A program made the translations under genes and the position numbers. A DNA stretch of 64,000 nt from the NCBI GenBank assembly GCA_000995965.1, contig LBYD01000001.1, forward strand, positions 310,001 to 374,000, written 5' to 3'. Of this stretch, positions 54,910-62,767 are shown one piece after another. Under the pieces are notes generated by a model. That model did not search any database, was not told the origin of the DNA, and worked only from the letters and a program-made list of their open reading frames with translations. Every line of letters starts with the position of its first letter. Positions within the stretch are counted from its first letter, which is position 1. This stretch comes from Candidatus Moranbacteria bacterium GW2011_GWC2_40_12 (GTDB lineage: Bacteria > Patescibacteria > Paceibacteria > Moranbacterales > UBA11712).

Positions 54910-55455
54910 TTATTTATCCGCTCCTACAGCTTTTTTTCCGGCCTTCTTCCTTACAATTTCTCCAACATACCGGAAACCTTTTCCCTTATAAGGCTCCACT
55001 TTTTTGAGAGCCCGGACGGATGCGGCTAGCTGGCCTACTTTCTGCTTGTCGATCCCCGAAATTGTGAGTATATTTTTTTCAATTTTCGCTTCCAGCCCTT
55101 CAGGAACTTCAACTTCAACCGGATGGGAAAATCCCAAAGCCATATTGAGTTTCTTCCCCTGGACGGCCATTCGGAATCCCACCCCCTGGAGCTCTAGCTG
55201 CTTTTCATATCCCTTCGTCACTCCTTGAATCATATTGGCGATGAGCATCCGAGTCAAACCCCACAGAGACCAGGATTGCTTTGTATCCCTTTTCGCCGTA
55301 ACCTGAATTTCTTTTCCGGAAGATTTCACATCGATATCATTATGGAAATCAAAATCAAGCGATCCTTTCGGTCCCTTTATGGAAATATTCTGCCCCGAAA
55401 TTTTTGCCTCGACTCCTTCGGGAATAGCTACTGATTTTTTTCCGATTCTACTCAT
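54910..55455 (-). CDS. rplF: 50S ribosomal protein L6
   Basis: A 181-residue L6: MSRIGKKSVAIPEGVEAKIS start, then GFRMAVQGKKLNMALGFSHP and the signature KVEPYKGKGFRYVGEIVRKK near the end. Two related beta-rich halves, as expected. It contacts the sarcin-ricin loop region. Confidence 0.97.
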   Translation of the reverse strand: MSRIGKKSVAIPEGVEAKISGQNISIKGPKGSLDFDFHNDIDVKSSGKEIQVTAKRDTKQSWSLWGLTRMLIANMIQGVTKGYEKQLELQGVGFRMAVQGKKLNMALGFSHPVEVEVPEGLEAKIEKNILTISGIDKQKVGQLAASVRALKKVEPYKGKGFRYVGEIVRKKAGKKAVGADK

Positions 55456-55504
55456 TTATTTGACTTTAATTCGCATATTCGCATTGATTCGCGATTCGCA
55501 GAGA

Positions 55505-55909
55505 TCACCAAACTTCACAAATTATTTCCCCTCCCAAGCCGGTTCTTCTCGCCTCGCTGTCGGTCATCAATCCCCTTGATGTAGAGATAATGGCAAAGCC
55601 ATAGCCGCTTCTTATGACCGGTATTCTATTTTTGCCGACATATATTCTTTGCCCTTGCCGACTGACTCTTTGAAGCCCCTGGATATAGGAACCCTTGCCG
55701 CCTTTTTCGTCCTGAGAATATTTGAGCCCTATCTTCAAAAAATTTCTTTCTTTTTCTGTGCTTTCCGAAACTTTCTCAACGAAACCTTTCTTTTTCATTA
55801 TTTCAGCTATTTTTTTCTTGAATTTTGAAAAAGGAACAACCACTTCCGGATGCCCGGCTCGAGTGGCGTTTCTTATTCTGGTTAGCATATCGCTTATTGG
55901 ATCAATCAT
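55505..55909 (-). CDS. rpsH: 30S ribosomal protein S8
   Basis: A 134-residue S8: MIDPISDMLTRIRNATRAGH start, SKFKKKIAEIMKKKGFV helix, and the C-terminal signature GYGFAIISTSRGLMTDSEAR with GGEIICEVW. It binds 16S rRNA helix 21 and may regulate the spc cluster. Confidence 0.97.
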   Translation of the reverse strand: MIDPISDMLTRIRNATRAGHPEVVVPFSKFKKKIAEIMKKKGFVEKVSESTEKERNFLKIGLKYSQDEKGGKGSYIQGLQRVSRQGQRIYVGKNRIPVIRSGYGFAIISTSRGLMTDSEARRTGLGGEIICEVW

Positions 55910-55918
55910 ATGTTTTTT

Positions 55919-56104
55919 TTACCAGCTGGATTTTCTTACGCCTGGAATTTCCCCCTGACTGGCCAGTTCTCGAAAGCATATTCGGCACAACTCGAAATCG
56001 CGCATATATCCTCTTTTACGGCCGCAACGCCAACATCTCCGCACGATACGGGATGAAAATTTCGGTTTTTTTCTTGCCCTGGCTTCAGTTGATGTTTTCG
56101 CCAT
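55919..56104 (-). CDS. rpsZ: 30S ribosomal protein S14, zinc-binding type
   Basis: A 61-residue S14 with CWRCGRKRGYMRDFELCRIC, i.e. two CxxC pairs that bind zinc, and the C-terminal GEIPGVRKSSW. It is the short, zinc-dependent form, ten bases upstream of rpsH. Confidence 0.97.
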   Translation of the reverse strand: MAKTSTEARARKKPKFSSRIVRRCWRCGRKRGYMRDFELCRICFRELASQGEIPGVRKSSW

Positions 56105-56115
56105 GATTCTTATAA

Positions 56116-56661
56116 TTATTCGCTTTTTATTGGAAATCCTAGCAATCTCAATAGTCCAATCCCCTCTTCTTTTGTTTTAGCCGTATTCACGACCGTCACC
56201 TGAAACCCAAAGATATTCTTCACGTTTTCCGCCATAATTTCCGGAAAAACGAAGTGTTCCTTGAGGGCTATATTGAAATTTCCCTGTTTGTCAAAAAATT
56301 TCGTGTCAATTCCTTGAAAATCGCGAATTCTTGGAAAAGCCGACTTCACAAGCCGTTCCAGAAAATCCCACATCCTCCGCCCCCGAAGTGTCACGACAAT
56401 TCCGACATCTTGACCTTCACGGACTTTGAATCCGGATATTGATTTTTTGGCTTTCGCCATGACTGGCTTTTGACCGGAGATATCTCTGATCGCGGAAATA
56501 ATTTCGTCAACGGCGTCTTTTTCTTTCAAAAATTTTCCAATCCCGGCATTTATAACAACTTTGGTGATTCTTGGAACCGCCATGACGCTTCTGGCGCCGA
56601 ATTTCTCTTGAAATTTCTTCGCCGCATCCTTATTATATTTTTCCTTGAGTGTGATGCTCAT
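56116..56661 (-). CDS. rplE: 50S ribosomal protein L5
   Basis: A 181-residue L5 from the ATG at 56661: VPRITKVVINAGIGKF, QKPVMAKAKKSISGFKVREG, VTLRGRRMWDFLERLVKSAF and PRIRDFQGID. It binds 5S rRNA. Longer upstream frames run through a TACGAAT-family arm and rplX and are rejected. Confidence 0.97.
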   Translation of the reverse strand: MSITLKEKYNKDAAKKFQEKFGARSVMAVPRITKVVINAGIGKFLKEKDAVDEIISAIRDISGQKPVMAKAKKSISGFKVREGQDVGIVVTLRGRRMWDFLERLVKSAFPRIRDFQGIDTKFFDKQGNFNIALKEHFVFPEIMAENVKNIFGFQVTVVNTAKTKEEGIGLLRLLGFPIKSE

Positions 56662-56701
56662 AAATTCGTATATACATATGTGATTCGTGATTCGTAAAAA
56701 T

Positions 56702-57007
56702 TTATACTTCGCTCTTGCATTTCTTGCAGGTGCGGAATTTGTTCTCGCCCCCAGTTTTGTATCCGACCCGGGTCGGCTTAGAACATTTCGGACAGATAAG
56801 GGAAAGATTCGACAAATCAATCGCCGCCGGCACAGAAACGCGCTGGCCTTTTTCTCCCTGCTTACGCGGGCGGGTATGCCTTTTCACCAAATTCATCCCT
56901 TCGACCAGGGCTTTTTTTTCTTTGCCGAATACACGCGAAACTTTTCCGCTTTTTCCCCGGTCTTTTCCTGATAGTATTTTCACATTGTCGCCTTTTCTTA
57001 TCTTCAT
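56702..57007 (-). CDS. rplX: 50S ribosomal protein L24
   Basis: A 101-residue L24: KIRKGDNVKILSGKDRGKSG (KOW motif) then KVSRVFGKEKKALVEGMN and a C-terminal zinc-ribbon-like CPKCSKPTRVGYKTGGENKF with RTCKKC. The CxxC...CxxC tail is present in many L24 proteins. It starts assembly of the 50S subunit. Confidence 0.96.
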   Translation of the reverse strand: MKIRKGDNVKILSGKDRGKSGKVSRVFGKEKKALVEGMNLVKRHTRPRKQGEKGQRVSVPAAIDLSNLSLICPKCSKPTRVGYKTGGENKFRTCKKCKSEV

Positions 57008-57009
57008 AA

Positions 57010-57115
57010 CCTTCTTTTCTAATCACGAATTTCGTATGAATATGCGAATCAATTTTGTTTCAGACAATCGACATTATCCGTATATTCGTATATTCATTAT
57101 AGATTCGTAGTTCAT
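57010..57115. repeat. TACGAAT-family inverted repeat between rplX and rplN
   Basis: CACGAATTTCGTATGAATATGCGAATC on one side (in two pieces) and CCGTATATTCGTATATTC and ATAGATTCGTAGTTC on the other. Confidence 0.65.
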
Positions 57116-57121
57116 CTGGAT

Positions 57122-57487
57122 CTACCAAACTTCTGGAGCGAGTGAGACAATCTTCGCGTAGCCCCTTTCCCGAATTTCTCTTGCGATCGGACCGAAAATT
57201 CTTGTGCCCTTTGGTTCCATCCCTTCCACGATAACCGCCGCATTATCAGAAAAACTGATATAAGAGCCGTCTTTCCGGCGAAAGGGCTTTCTTTGTCGAA
57301 CTATCACCGCTTTCACAATCGCTTTTTTCTTTATCGTCCCTCGAGGCTCGGCGAGCTTCACTGAAGCGATGATGATATCCCCGATCTTTGCGTATCTTTT
57401 GCGAGTTCCTCCAGGCACCTTGAAACATTCGATGATCCGAGCACCGGTATTGTCCGCGACTTTCAGTTTTGTTTCGGCTTGAATCAT
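57122..57487 (-). CDS. rplN: 50S ribosomal protein L14
   Basis: A 121-residue L14: MIQAETKLKVADNTGARIIE, the signature AIVKAVIVRQRKPFRRKDGS and SFSDNAAVIVEGMEPKGTRI, ending KIVSLAPEVW. Fully typical; it lies at the subunit interface. Confidence 0.98.
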   Translation of the reverse strand: MIQAETKLKVADNTGARIIECFKVPGGTRKRYAKIGDIIIASVKLAEPRGTIKKKAIVKAVIVRQRKPFRRKDGSYISFSDNAAVIVEGMEPKGTRIFGPIAREIRERGYAKIVSLAPEVW

Positions 57488-57502
57488 TATTTTCTATCCA
57501 AA

Positions 57503-57745
57503 TTAATCATAAATTACTTCCCATTTTTTTCCCTTGCTCGTCGGCCTCGTTTCCTGGATTTTGACTTTGTCACCGACCTTGAACCTATTTTCCGGATCGT
57601 GGGCTTTGAACTTTTTTGTCACGAGATATCTTTTCAAATACTTGGGATGGGTTTTCATGGTATTCACGGCCACAACGACAGTCCTTGCCATTTTATCGCT
57701 GGCAACCTTCCCTTCAATATATTTTTTCGCTTTTTCAGTGGTCAT
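57503..57745 (-). CDS. rpsQ: 30S ribosomal protein S17
   Basis: An 80-residue S17: GKVASDKMARTVVVAVNTMK, THPKYLKRYLVTKKFKAHDP, VGDKVKIQETRPTSKGKKW. OB-fold protein binding 16S rRNA. Typical length. Confidence 0.97.
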   Translation of the reverse strand: MTTEKAKKYIEGKVASDKMARTVVVAVNTMKTHPKYLKRYLVTKKFKAHDPENRFKVGDKVKIQETRPTSKGKKWEVIYD

Positions 57746-57760
57746 ATATTTTTCTAATTG

Positions 57761-57946
57761 CTATTTTTTCAAATTCAGCACCGTTAAAATTTTTGCGATG
57801 TCTTTCTTTATTTTCCTGATCTCCCGGTGATTCTTCACTTGTTTTCCGGAAATGTCAAATTTCATCTTGGTGAGCTTGTTCCTAAGTTCACTGAGATTTT
57901 TTTCAAGCTCTTTTTGATTTTTTTCGCGAATATCTTTGATTTTCAT
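57761..57946 (-). CDS. rpmC: 50S ribosomal protein L29
   Basis: A 61-residue two-helix protein: MKIKDIREKNQKELEKNLSE and KNHREIRKIKKDIAKILTVL. Its ATG overlaps the rplP stop as ATGA. It lies at the peptide exit. Confidence 0.95.
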   Translation of the reverse strand: MKIKDIREKNQKELEKNLSELRNKLTKMKFDISGKQVKNHREIRKIKKDIAKILTVLNLKK

Positions 57947-58353
57947 ATCTTTTCTTCAATTCTCGTTTTTACGCAAAGCTTTGCCGAAGCCAGTTTCAGC
58001 GCCCGCCTTGCAGTCTCGGGAGGGACACCGTCCATTTCAAATATAATTCTCCCTTGCTCAACCACTGCCACAAAATGGTCAACGGATCCCTTGCCTTTTC
58101 CCATCGGAGTTTCGTCCCCTTTTTTTGTCATCGGTTTTGACGGAAAAACTCTAATCCAAATTTTCCCTCCCCGCTGGACATAGCGGGTCATGGCCCGCCT
58201 CGAAGCCTCAATCTGCCGGGCCGAAACCAGTCCCGCCTCAAGCGACCTCAATCCAAAACTTCCAAAACTCAATTCGGCGCCTTTTTTGGCCCTTTGGCGC
58301 AACTTTCCTCCGCGCTGCTGCTTCCGATATTTCACTTTCTTTGGCATCAACAT
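57943..58353 (-). CDS. rplP: 50S ribosomal protein L16
   Basis: A 136-residue L16: MLMPKKVKYRKQQRGGKLRQ, ELSFGSFGLRSLEAGLVSAR, QIEASRRAMTRYVQRGGKIW and the late GKGSVDHFVAVVEQGRIIFE. It is near the A-site tRNA elbow. The stop overlaps rpmC. Confidence 0.97.
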   Translation of the reverse strand: MLMPKKVKYRKQQRGGKLRQRAKKGAELSFGSFGLRSLEAGLVSARQIEASRRAMTRYVQRGGKIWIRVFPSKPMTKKGDETPMGKGKGSVDHFVAVVEQGRIIFEMDGVPPETARRALKLASAKLCVKTRIEEKI

Positions 58354-58372
58354 AAATTTTCATCAAACAACA

Positions 58373-59014
58373 TTATTCAAACTTTTCTCCCCTGTAGATC
58401 CAAACTTTTACTCCAATCACCCCATAAGTAGTTTGGGCGGTAGCTTTGGCATAATCGATATCTGCCCTGAGAGTGTGCAGAGGCAAAGTTCCTTTCGAAA
58501 GCCATTCCCGCCTCGCGATTTCCGATCCGCCCAATCTTCCGGCCACTTCCATTTTGATTCCCTTTATCTTCCGACCTTCCATCGCCTGGTCAATGACTCC
58601 TTTCAGCACTCTTCTGAAGGGAAGTCTTTTTTCCAGCTGTTCTGCGACGTTCTGGGCAACAACCATGGCGTTTTCTTCGCTGTTTTTGATTTCTTCAACT
58701 TCAACCTTGAGATCAACTTTCTTAGTTTTGAAAAAATCATCCTTGATTATTTTTCTCAAATCTTCAATTCCGCTCCCCCCTCTTCCAATTATAACTCCGG
58801 GCCTTGCCGTCTTGATGACAACCCGAACAACGCCGCTTGACCTTTCGATTTCGACCGATCCGACAGCTGCGCTGCGAAGCTTTTTTTCAACCATCCGGCG
58901 AATTTCAACGTCTTCGCGAAGCTGTTTGGCGTATTCTTTTTTACTGATCCAGCGGGACTTCCAGGTATTCGTGATTCCGATGCGAAGCCCTTTTGGGTTT
59001 ACTTTCTGTCCCAT
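58373..59014 (-). CDS. rpsC: 30S ribosomal protein S3
   Basis: A 213-residue S3: MGQKVNPKGLRIGITNTWKS start, the KH motif VIIGRGGSGIEDLRKIIKDD, and the C-terminal GRKIKGIKMEVAGRLGGSEI and LRADIDYAKATAQTTYGVIG. It forms the mRNA entry helicase with S4 and S5. Confidence 0.98.
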   Translation of the reverse strand: MGQKVNPKGLRIGITNTWKSRWISKKEYAKQLREDVEIRRMVEKKLRSAAVGSVEIERSSGVVRVVIKTARPGVIIGRGGSGIEDLRKIIKDDFFKTKKVDLKVEVEEIKNSEENAMVVAQNVAEQLEKRLPFRRVLKGVIDQAMEGRKIKGIKMEVAGRLGGSEIARREWLSKGTLPLHTLRADIDYAKATAQTTYGVIGVKVWIYRGEKFE

Positions 59015-59019
59015 AGTTG

Positions 59020-59571
59020 TTACATTGATTTTCTTCTAAATACTCTTTTCAAAAACCCTTGTTTTCCTTCCGCCTTTTTCTTCTCATCAATAAATTCTTT
59101 CGTCTCTCTCTCTTTCGCTTTTTCTTTCTTTTCTTCTTTCATCTCTTCCTTGCCTTTCTCTATCCTCTCCTTGATTTCCTCCGGTTTCACGTCCTTTATT
59201 TCATGCTTTTTTTCCAGTTTCTTCCTGTCTTTTCCTTCGACTCTTTCCGCCAAAATCATTTCAATATGGCTCGATCTTTTGAGGATAAGAGAGGCCCGGC
59301 CATAGGCCCGCGGAAGCCATCTTTTCAGCTTCGTTCCCTCGTTTACGGCAATATTTTTGACATACAGATTATCTTTGCTCAGTCCAAAATTATTTTCCGC
59401 GTTTGAAACAGCGCTTTTCAGCAATTTTTCGAAATTCGGCGTTGAACCTTTGATCAAAAATTTCAGTTGATTTTCGGCTTCCTTTACGTCCAATCCGCTA
59501 AGCATCTTCGCGACCAGACGAATTTTTCTTGGCGAACGTCTCAAATTGTTGAGTTGGGCTTTTATTTCCAT
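59020..59571 (-). CDS. rplV: 50S ribosomal protein L22 with a long charged C-terminal extension
   Basis: A 183-residue protein. Residues 1-112 are L22 (RRSPRKIRLVAKMLSGLDVK, LLKSAVSNAENNFGLSKDNL, RWLPRAYGRASLILKRSSHI). The remaining 70 residues are an unusual Lys/Glu-rich helix (KKHEIKDVKPEEIKERIEKG and following), ending in a basic patch FLKRVFRRKSM. The L22 core lies along the exit tunnel; the extension would reach the ribosome surface. Its role is unknown. Confidence 0.95.
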   Translation of the reverse strand: MEIKAQLNNLRRSPRKIRLVAKMLSGLDVKEAENQLKFLIKGSTPNFEKLLKSAVSNAENNFGLSKDNLYVKNIAVNEGTKLKRWLPRAYGRASLILKRSSHIEMILAERVEGKDRKKLEKKHEIKDVKPEEIKERIEKGKEEMKEEKKEKAKERETKEFIDEKKKAEGKQGFLKRVFRRKSM

Positions 59572-59585
59572 GGTTTTCGCTTTGA

Positions 59586-59921
59586 TTATTTCTTCTCTCC
59601 TGTCTGCGCCGCTTTTGCCGCCTCGGAGGATTTGGTCGCTGCAGCCATTTCAATTTCTTTCTGGATCCTGCCGCCGTGACGGACAAACTTCCTGGTGGGG
59701 GAAAATTCACCCAGCTTATGGCCAATCATTTCTTCAGTCACAAAAACTGATATAAAATCTTTGCCGTTGTGGACACCGAAAGTAAAACCCACCATTTCCG
59801 GAGTAACTGTCGAGCTTCTCGCCCAGGTTTTTATGACCGATCTGTCTCCCGGCTTTTTATCCTGAATTTTCTTGATCAATTTTTCATCCACATAGGGACC
59901 TTTTTTGAGTGAACGGGACAT
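59586..59921 (-). CDS. rpsS: 30S ribosomal protein S19
   Basis: A 111-residue S19: MSRSLKKGPYVDEKLIKKIQ, TWARSSTVTPEMVGFTFGVH, GHKLGEFSPTRKFVRHGG. The tail of about 20 residues (AAATKSSEAAKAAQTGEKK) is extra. Its ATG shares one base with the rplB stop. Confidence 0.97.
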   Translation of the reverse strand: MSRSLKKGPYVDEKLIKKIQDKKPGDRSVIKTWARSSTVTPEMVGFTFGVHNGKDFISVFVTEEMIGHKLGEFSPTRKFVRHGGRIQKEIEMAAATKSSEAAKAAQTGEKK

Positions 59922-60742
59922 TATTTTCTTCTTTTTAATATGAATTTATTGCTATACTTGTATTTCTTCCTTGTTTTCTTTCCCAGCGCCGGTTTTCCCC
60001 AGGGAGTCTTTGGATGCTTAAGGCCTATTCCTTGTTTTCCTTCTCCTCCGCCGTGCGGATGGTCAACCGGGTTCATCACAGATCCCCGGACAGTCGGCCT
60101 TATCCCCAGCCATCTTGAGCGTCCCGCTTTGCCTATCATCACGGTATTGTGCAATGTATTGCTGACTTGGCCAATAGTCGCGAAACAGTCGCCGCTGGCT
60201 ATCCGGAGTTCTCCCGATGAAAGTTTGAGCTGGGCCATATTCCCTTCAACTGACATCAGAGTCACTGAAGAGCCGGCGCTCCTTCCGAGCTGGGCTCCTC
60301 TTTTTGGAAAAAGTTCAACAAGACAGATTTGGGTTCCGATTGGAATATTTTTGAGCATTGCCCTATTGCCGATTTTGACGGGAGTTTTTTCAGCTGTCAA
60401 GATTTTTTGGCCCTCTTTCATTCCGGAAACAGCGACTGAATAACGTTTTTCCCCGTCCGCATATTGGAGAAGGGCTATGTTGGCGCTCCGGTTGGGGTCT
60501 CTTTCTATCCTAGCAATCACCGCCGGAATATCAAGTTTGTCCATCCTGAAATCTATTTCCCTGTATCTTCGCTTATGGCCTCCCCCTTTATGGCGGACTG
60601 AAATTTTCCCGCCCGACCGTCCCTTGTTCCTTTTTATAAAATACGTCAAACTCTTTTCCGGTTTTCCAGAATCTTTTTCAAGCTTTGCCACTGACATCTG
60701 CCTTCGCCCGGGAGTAGTTTTTCGATAAATCTTGATCTTCAT
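59921..60742 (-). CDS. rplB: 50S ribosomal protein L2
   Basis: A 273-residue L2: GRSGGKISVRHKGGGHKRRY, DRSAN-type DPNRSANIALLQYADGE, and the peptidyl-transferase-near RGSVMNPVDHPHGGGEGKQG with its conserved His. Full length and typical. An element of about 140 bases separates it from rplW. Confidence 0.98.
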   Translation of the reverse strand: MKIKIYRKTTPGRRQMSVAKLEKDSGKPEKSLTYFIKRNKGRSGGKISVRHKGGGHKRRYREIDFRMDKLDIPAVIARIERDPNRSANIALLQYADGEKRYSVAVSGMKEGQKILTAEKTPVKIGNRAMLKNIPIGTQICLVELFPKRGAQLGRSAGSSVTLMSVEGNMAQLKLSSGELRIASGDCFATIGQVSNTLHNTVMIGKAGRSRWLGIRPTVRGSVMNPVDHPHGGGEGKQGIGLKHPKTPWGKPALGKKTRKKYKYSNKFILKRRK

Positions 60743-60744
60743 TA

Positions 60745-60884
60745 TTTCGTATATTCGCCCGCCTGCTTTGAAATGCTTCTTGTGAGCATATTATCGCTAA
60801 GTTTACCACATGTTCTCCTGCGTATATGCTTTTGAATAAACAACAAAGCATTTCGGGCAGGTAATTGATTCGCAATTCGCAAAG
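60745..60884. repeat. Nested element in the rplB-rplW gap
   Basis: The outer part is a TACGAAT-type repeat (minus strand TTTGCGAATTGCGAATCAATTAC at the left in two pieces, CGAATATACGAAAT at the right). It is split by about 100 bases bounded by inverted arms: CCTGCTTTGAAATGCTT (60762-60778) and AAAGCATTTCGGGCAGG (60845-60861). Confidence 0.7.
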
Positions 60885-60885
60885 G

Positions 60886-61356
60886 CTACACGCTTTCGTT
60901 TATTCCGATTGTATCTCCGGTTGCGAGAGTCACAATAGCTTTTTTATAGCCTTTTTTGTATCCCACTGTCCTTCCCTGAACTCTTTTTTTCGGGTGAATC
61001 CTGATTATATTCACACTTGTGACCCGAACTCCATAATAATCCTGGATCGCCCCTTTTATCTGGCGTTTATCAGCCTTTTGGGCGACTTTGAAAACATACT
61101 TATTGAACTGCCCTAGGCTTGCGGATTTTTCGGTTACTAAGGGTTCTGAAAGGATTCGGTGGGCGATGTTTTCTTCTTTTTTGAGAACTTTTCCGGATTT
61201 AACTTCTTTTTTCGGCTTTTCAGTTTTGGCCTTATTCACCGGCTTCTCTCTTGTTTTCTCTTTTTTAGCAACCTTAATAGCTTTCGGTTTATTCCCTTTT
61301 TCAACCGTTTCTTTTTCCGTGCCCTTTTTCCCCAAAATTCTGTCAAAAATTGCCAT
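60886..61356 (-). CDS. rplW: 50S ribosomal protein L23 with a Lys-rich N-terminal extension
   Basis: About 156 residues from the ATG at 61356 (a TTG at 61365 is in frame). Residues 65-156 are L23: ILSEPLVTEKSASLGQFNKY, QIKGAIQDYYGVRVTSVNII and KKAIVTLATGD. The first 65 residues are a Lys/Glu-rich tail that L23 normally lacks (KEKTREKPVNKAKTEKPKKE). L23 sits at the tunnel exit, where trigger factor and SRP dock. Confidence 0.95.
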   Translation of the reverse strand: MAIFDRILGKKGTEKETVEKGNKPKAIKVAKKEKTREKPVNKAKTEKPKKEVKSGKVLKKEENIAHRILSEPLVTEKSASLGQFNKYVFKVAQKADKRQIKGAIQDYYGVRVTSVNIIRIHPKKRVQGRTVGYKKGYKKAIVTLATGDTIGINESV

Positions 61357-61365
61357 AACGCGCAA

Positions 61366-61992
61366 TTATTTCTTATACTTTTTCTCAATCATTTTTACCC
61401 CTTCTTCACTTAACACCAAATATTTGTGGTTCAAAATATCAAAAATATTCAAATTTTCTGCGTCAATATTGTCAACTCTGGGAATATTTCGGCTGGCCCT
61501 TTTTGCCTCCTGTTCACTTTTCAAAAAACCGAAAAGGACGCTTCCTTTTATCTTCAAAGACTCAAGAGCTTTTCCCATCTTTTTCGTTTTTGATTCTTTT
61601 ATTTCCAAGCTATCAACGATTATAATCTCTTTGTCCGCCAGTTTTTCAGAAAGAACGACTGCCAATGCTTTGTGATTCATTTTTTTCGAAACATCTTTTT
61701 TGAAATTTCGGTCTTTGGTCGGGCCAAAAATCACTCCCCCTTTTCTCCAGATCGGGCTTCTCACGGATCCGACTCTCGCCCGTCCGGTTCCCTTCTGCTT
61801 CCAGGGTTTTTTCCCGGATCCGGCTCTTTCCGCCCGGTCTTTTGTGTGGGCAAGAATCTGCCGGCGATTGGCATATTGGGCAACGTAAACTTGATGGAGC
61901 AGAACATCATTTTTCTCCACGCCGAAAACAAAATTAGCCAATTCAATATCTTTGATTTTTTTTCCTTCCAGATTGTGAACTGCGGCTTTCAT
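61366..61992 (-). CDS. rplD: 50S ribosomal protein L4
   Basis: A 208-residue L4: ANRRQILAHTKDRAERAGSG and KKPWKQKGTGRARVGSVRSP form the tunnel loop; GGVIFGPTKDRNF, then the globular part. In many bacteria L4 represses its own operon through a leader; that leader is not within this window unless it is the hairpin pair before rplC. Confidence 0.97.
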   Translation of the reverse strand: MKAAVHNLEGKKIKDIELANFVFGVEKNDVLLHQVYVAQYANRRQILAHTKDRAERAGSGKKPWKQKGTGRARVGSVRSPIWRKGGVIFGPTKDRNFKKDVSKKMNHKALAVVLSEKLADKEIIIVDSLEIKESKTKKMGKALESLKIKGSVLFGFLKSEQEAKRASRNIPRVDNIDAENLNIFDILNHKYLVLSEEGVKMIEKKYKK

Positions 61993-62004
61993 CCTTATTT
62001 TAGA

Positions 62005-62598
62005 TTAAGAATTGCAAATTATTTCCACGATTCTTCCCTTCACCCCTGGCACTGCTCCACGGAGATACAATATGCTGTTTTCTTTGTCAATTTCAACGAC
62101 TTCCAAATTCCGCGCAGATGATCGCTCGGCGCCCATCCGGCCCGCCATCTTTTTACCCTTGATGACATGCTCCGGAAAACTGGAGCCAATTGATCCAGGT
62201 GCCCGCCAATCATGCTTGTGCCCGTGAGAATGGGGAGAGCCTTTGAAGTTGTGCCGCTTCATCACGCCTTGGAATCCTTTTCCCTTCGTGATTCCGGATA
62301 CCTTCACTTTGTCTCCAACCTCAAATTGGCTTATGTCAATCTTGTCACCAGTTTTTTTATCCTTCAATTCGCCCTTAAATTCCTTTATTTTTAAATAATC
62401 CTTTCTTGATTTTTCACTTTGTGTTTTCCGCTTTGGGTTCGCGATTCCTATCTGCACCGCCTCATACCCGTCTTTTTCGGTATTTCTAACTTGGGTAATA
62501 ACATTCGGTCCGCATTCAACCAAAGTCACATTCAGTGCCCCTTTTTCCTTGCTATATATCGTACTCATCCCCAATTTTCTGCCTAGAATAAATTTCAT
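62005..62598 (-). CDS. rplC: 50S ribosomal protein L3
   Basis: About 197 residues from the ATG at 62598: MKFILGRKLGMSTIYSKEKG, then KGKGFQGVMKRHNFKGSPHS and HGHKHDWRAPGSIGSSFPEH (L3 signature) and GRMGAERSSARNLEVVEID. An early assembly protein of the 50S subunit. The leader in front contains a terminator-like hairpin. Confidence 0.97.
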   Translation of the reverse strand: MKFILGRKLGMSTIYSKEKGALNVTLVECGPNVITQVRNTEKDGYEAVQIGIANPKRKTQSEKSRKDYLKIKEFKGELKDKKTGDKIDISQFEVGDKVKVSGITKGKGFQGVMKRHNFKGSPHSHGHKHDWRAPGSIGSSFPEHVIKGKKMAGRMGAERSSARNLEVVEIDKENSILYLRGAVPGVKGRIVEIICNS

Positions 62599-62611
62599 AA
62601 CATAATACTCC

Positions 62612-62639
62612 AAATAAAAAAACTGGCATTAAACCAGCT
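62612..62639 (-). terminator. Terminator-like hairpin just before rplC
   Basis: On the minus strand AGCTGG and CCAGTT pair over a seven-base loop, followed by TTTTTATTT. It lies 14 bases before the rplC start, inside the S10 cluster, so it is a candidate attenuator. Confidence 0.6.
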
Positions 62640-62671
62640 AAAAACCAAAGGATTTTTTCGCTAGCTTAGTA

Positions 62672-62687
62672 TCCCGATAAATCGGGA
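62672..62687. repeat. TCCCGAT palindrome in the rplC leader
   Basis: TCCCGAT-AA-ATCGGGA, with CTAG words on both flanks. It may compete with the terminator hairpin at 62612-62639. Confidence 0.6.
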
Positions 62688-62705
62688 CTTTAACTAGATT
62701 TCTCT

Positions 62706-62763
62706 GCAAATTACGAACCAAATAAAAATTCGTATATTCGTACTCGATTCGTAATTCGTAGAG
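62706..62763. repeat. TACGAAT-family repeat between rpsJ and rplC
   Basis: AAATTACGAACCAAATAAAAA and ATTCGTATATTCGTACTCG, TTCGTAATTCGTAGAGG. It fills the first part of the rplC leader. Confidence 0.65.
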
Positions 62764-62767
62764 GATA

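Noticed and set aside
56662..56820. Longer N-terminus for L5
   Set aside because: It crosses a TACGAAT-family repeat and the end of rplX; L5 begins normally at 56661.
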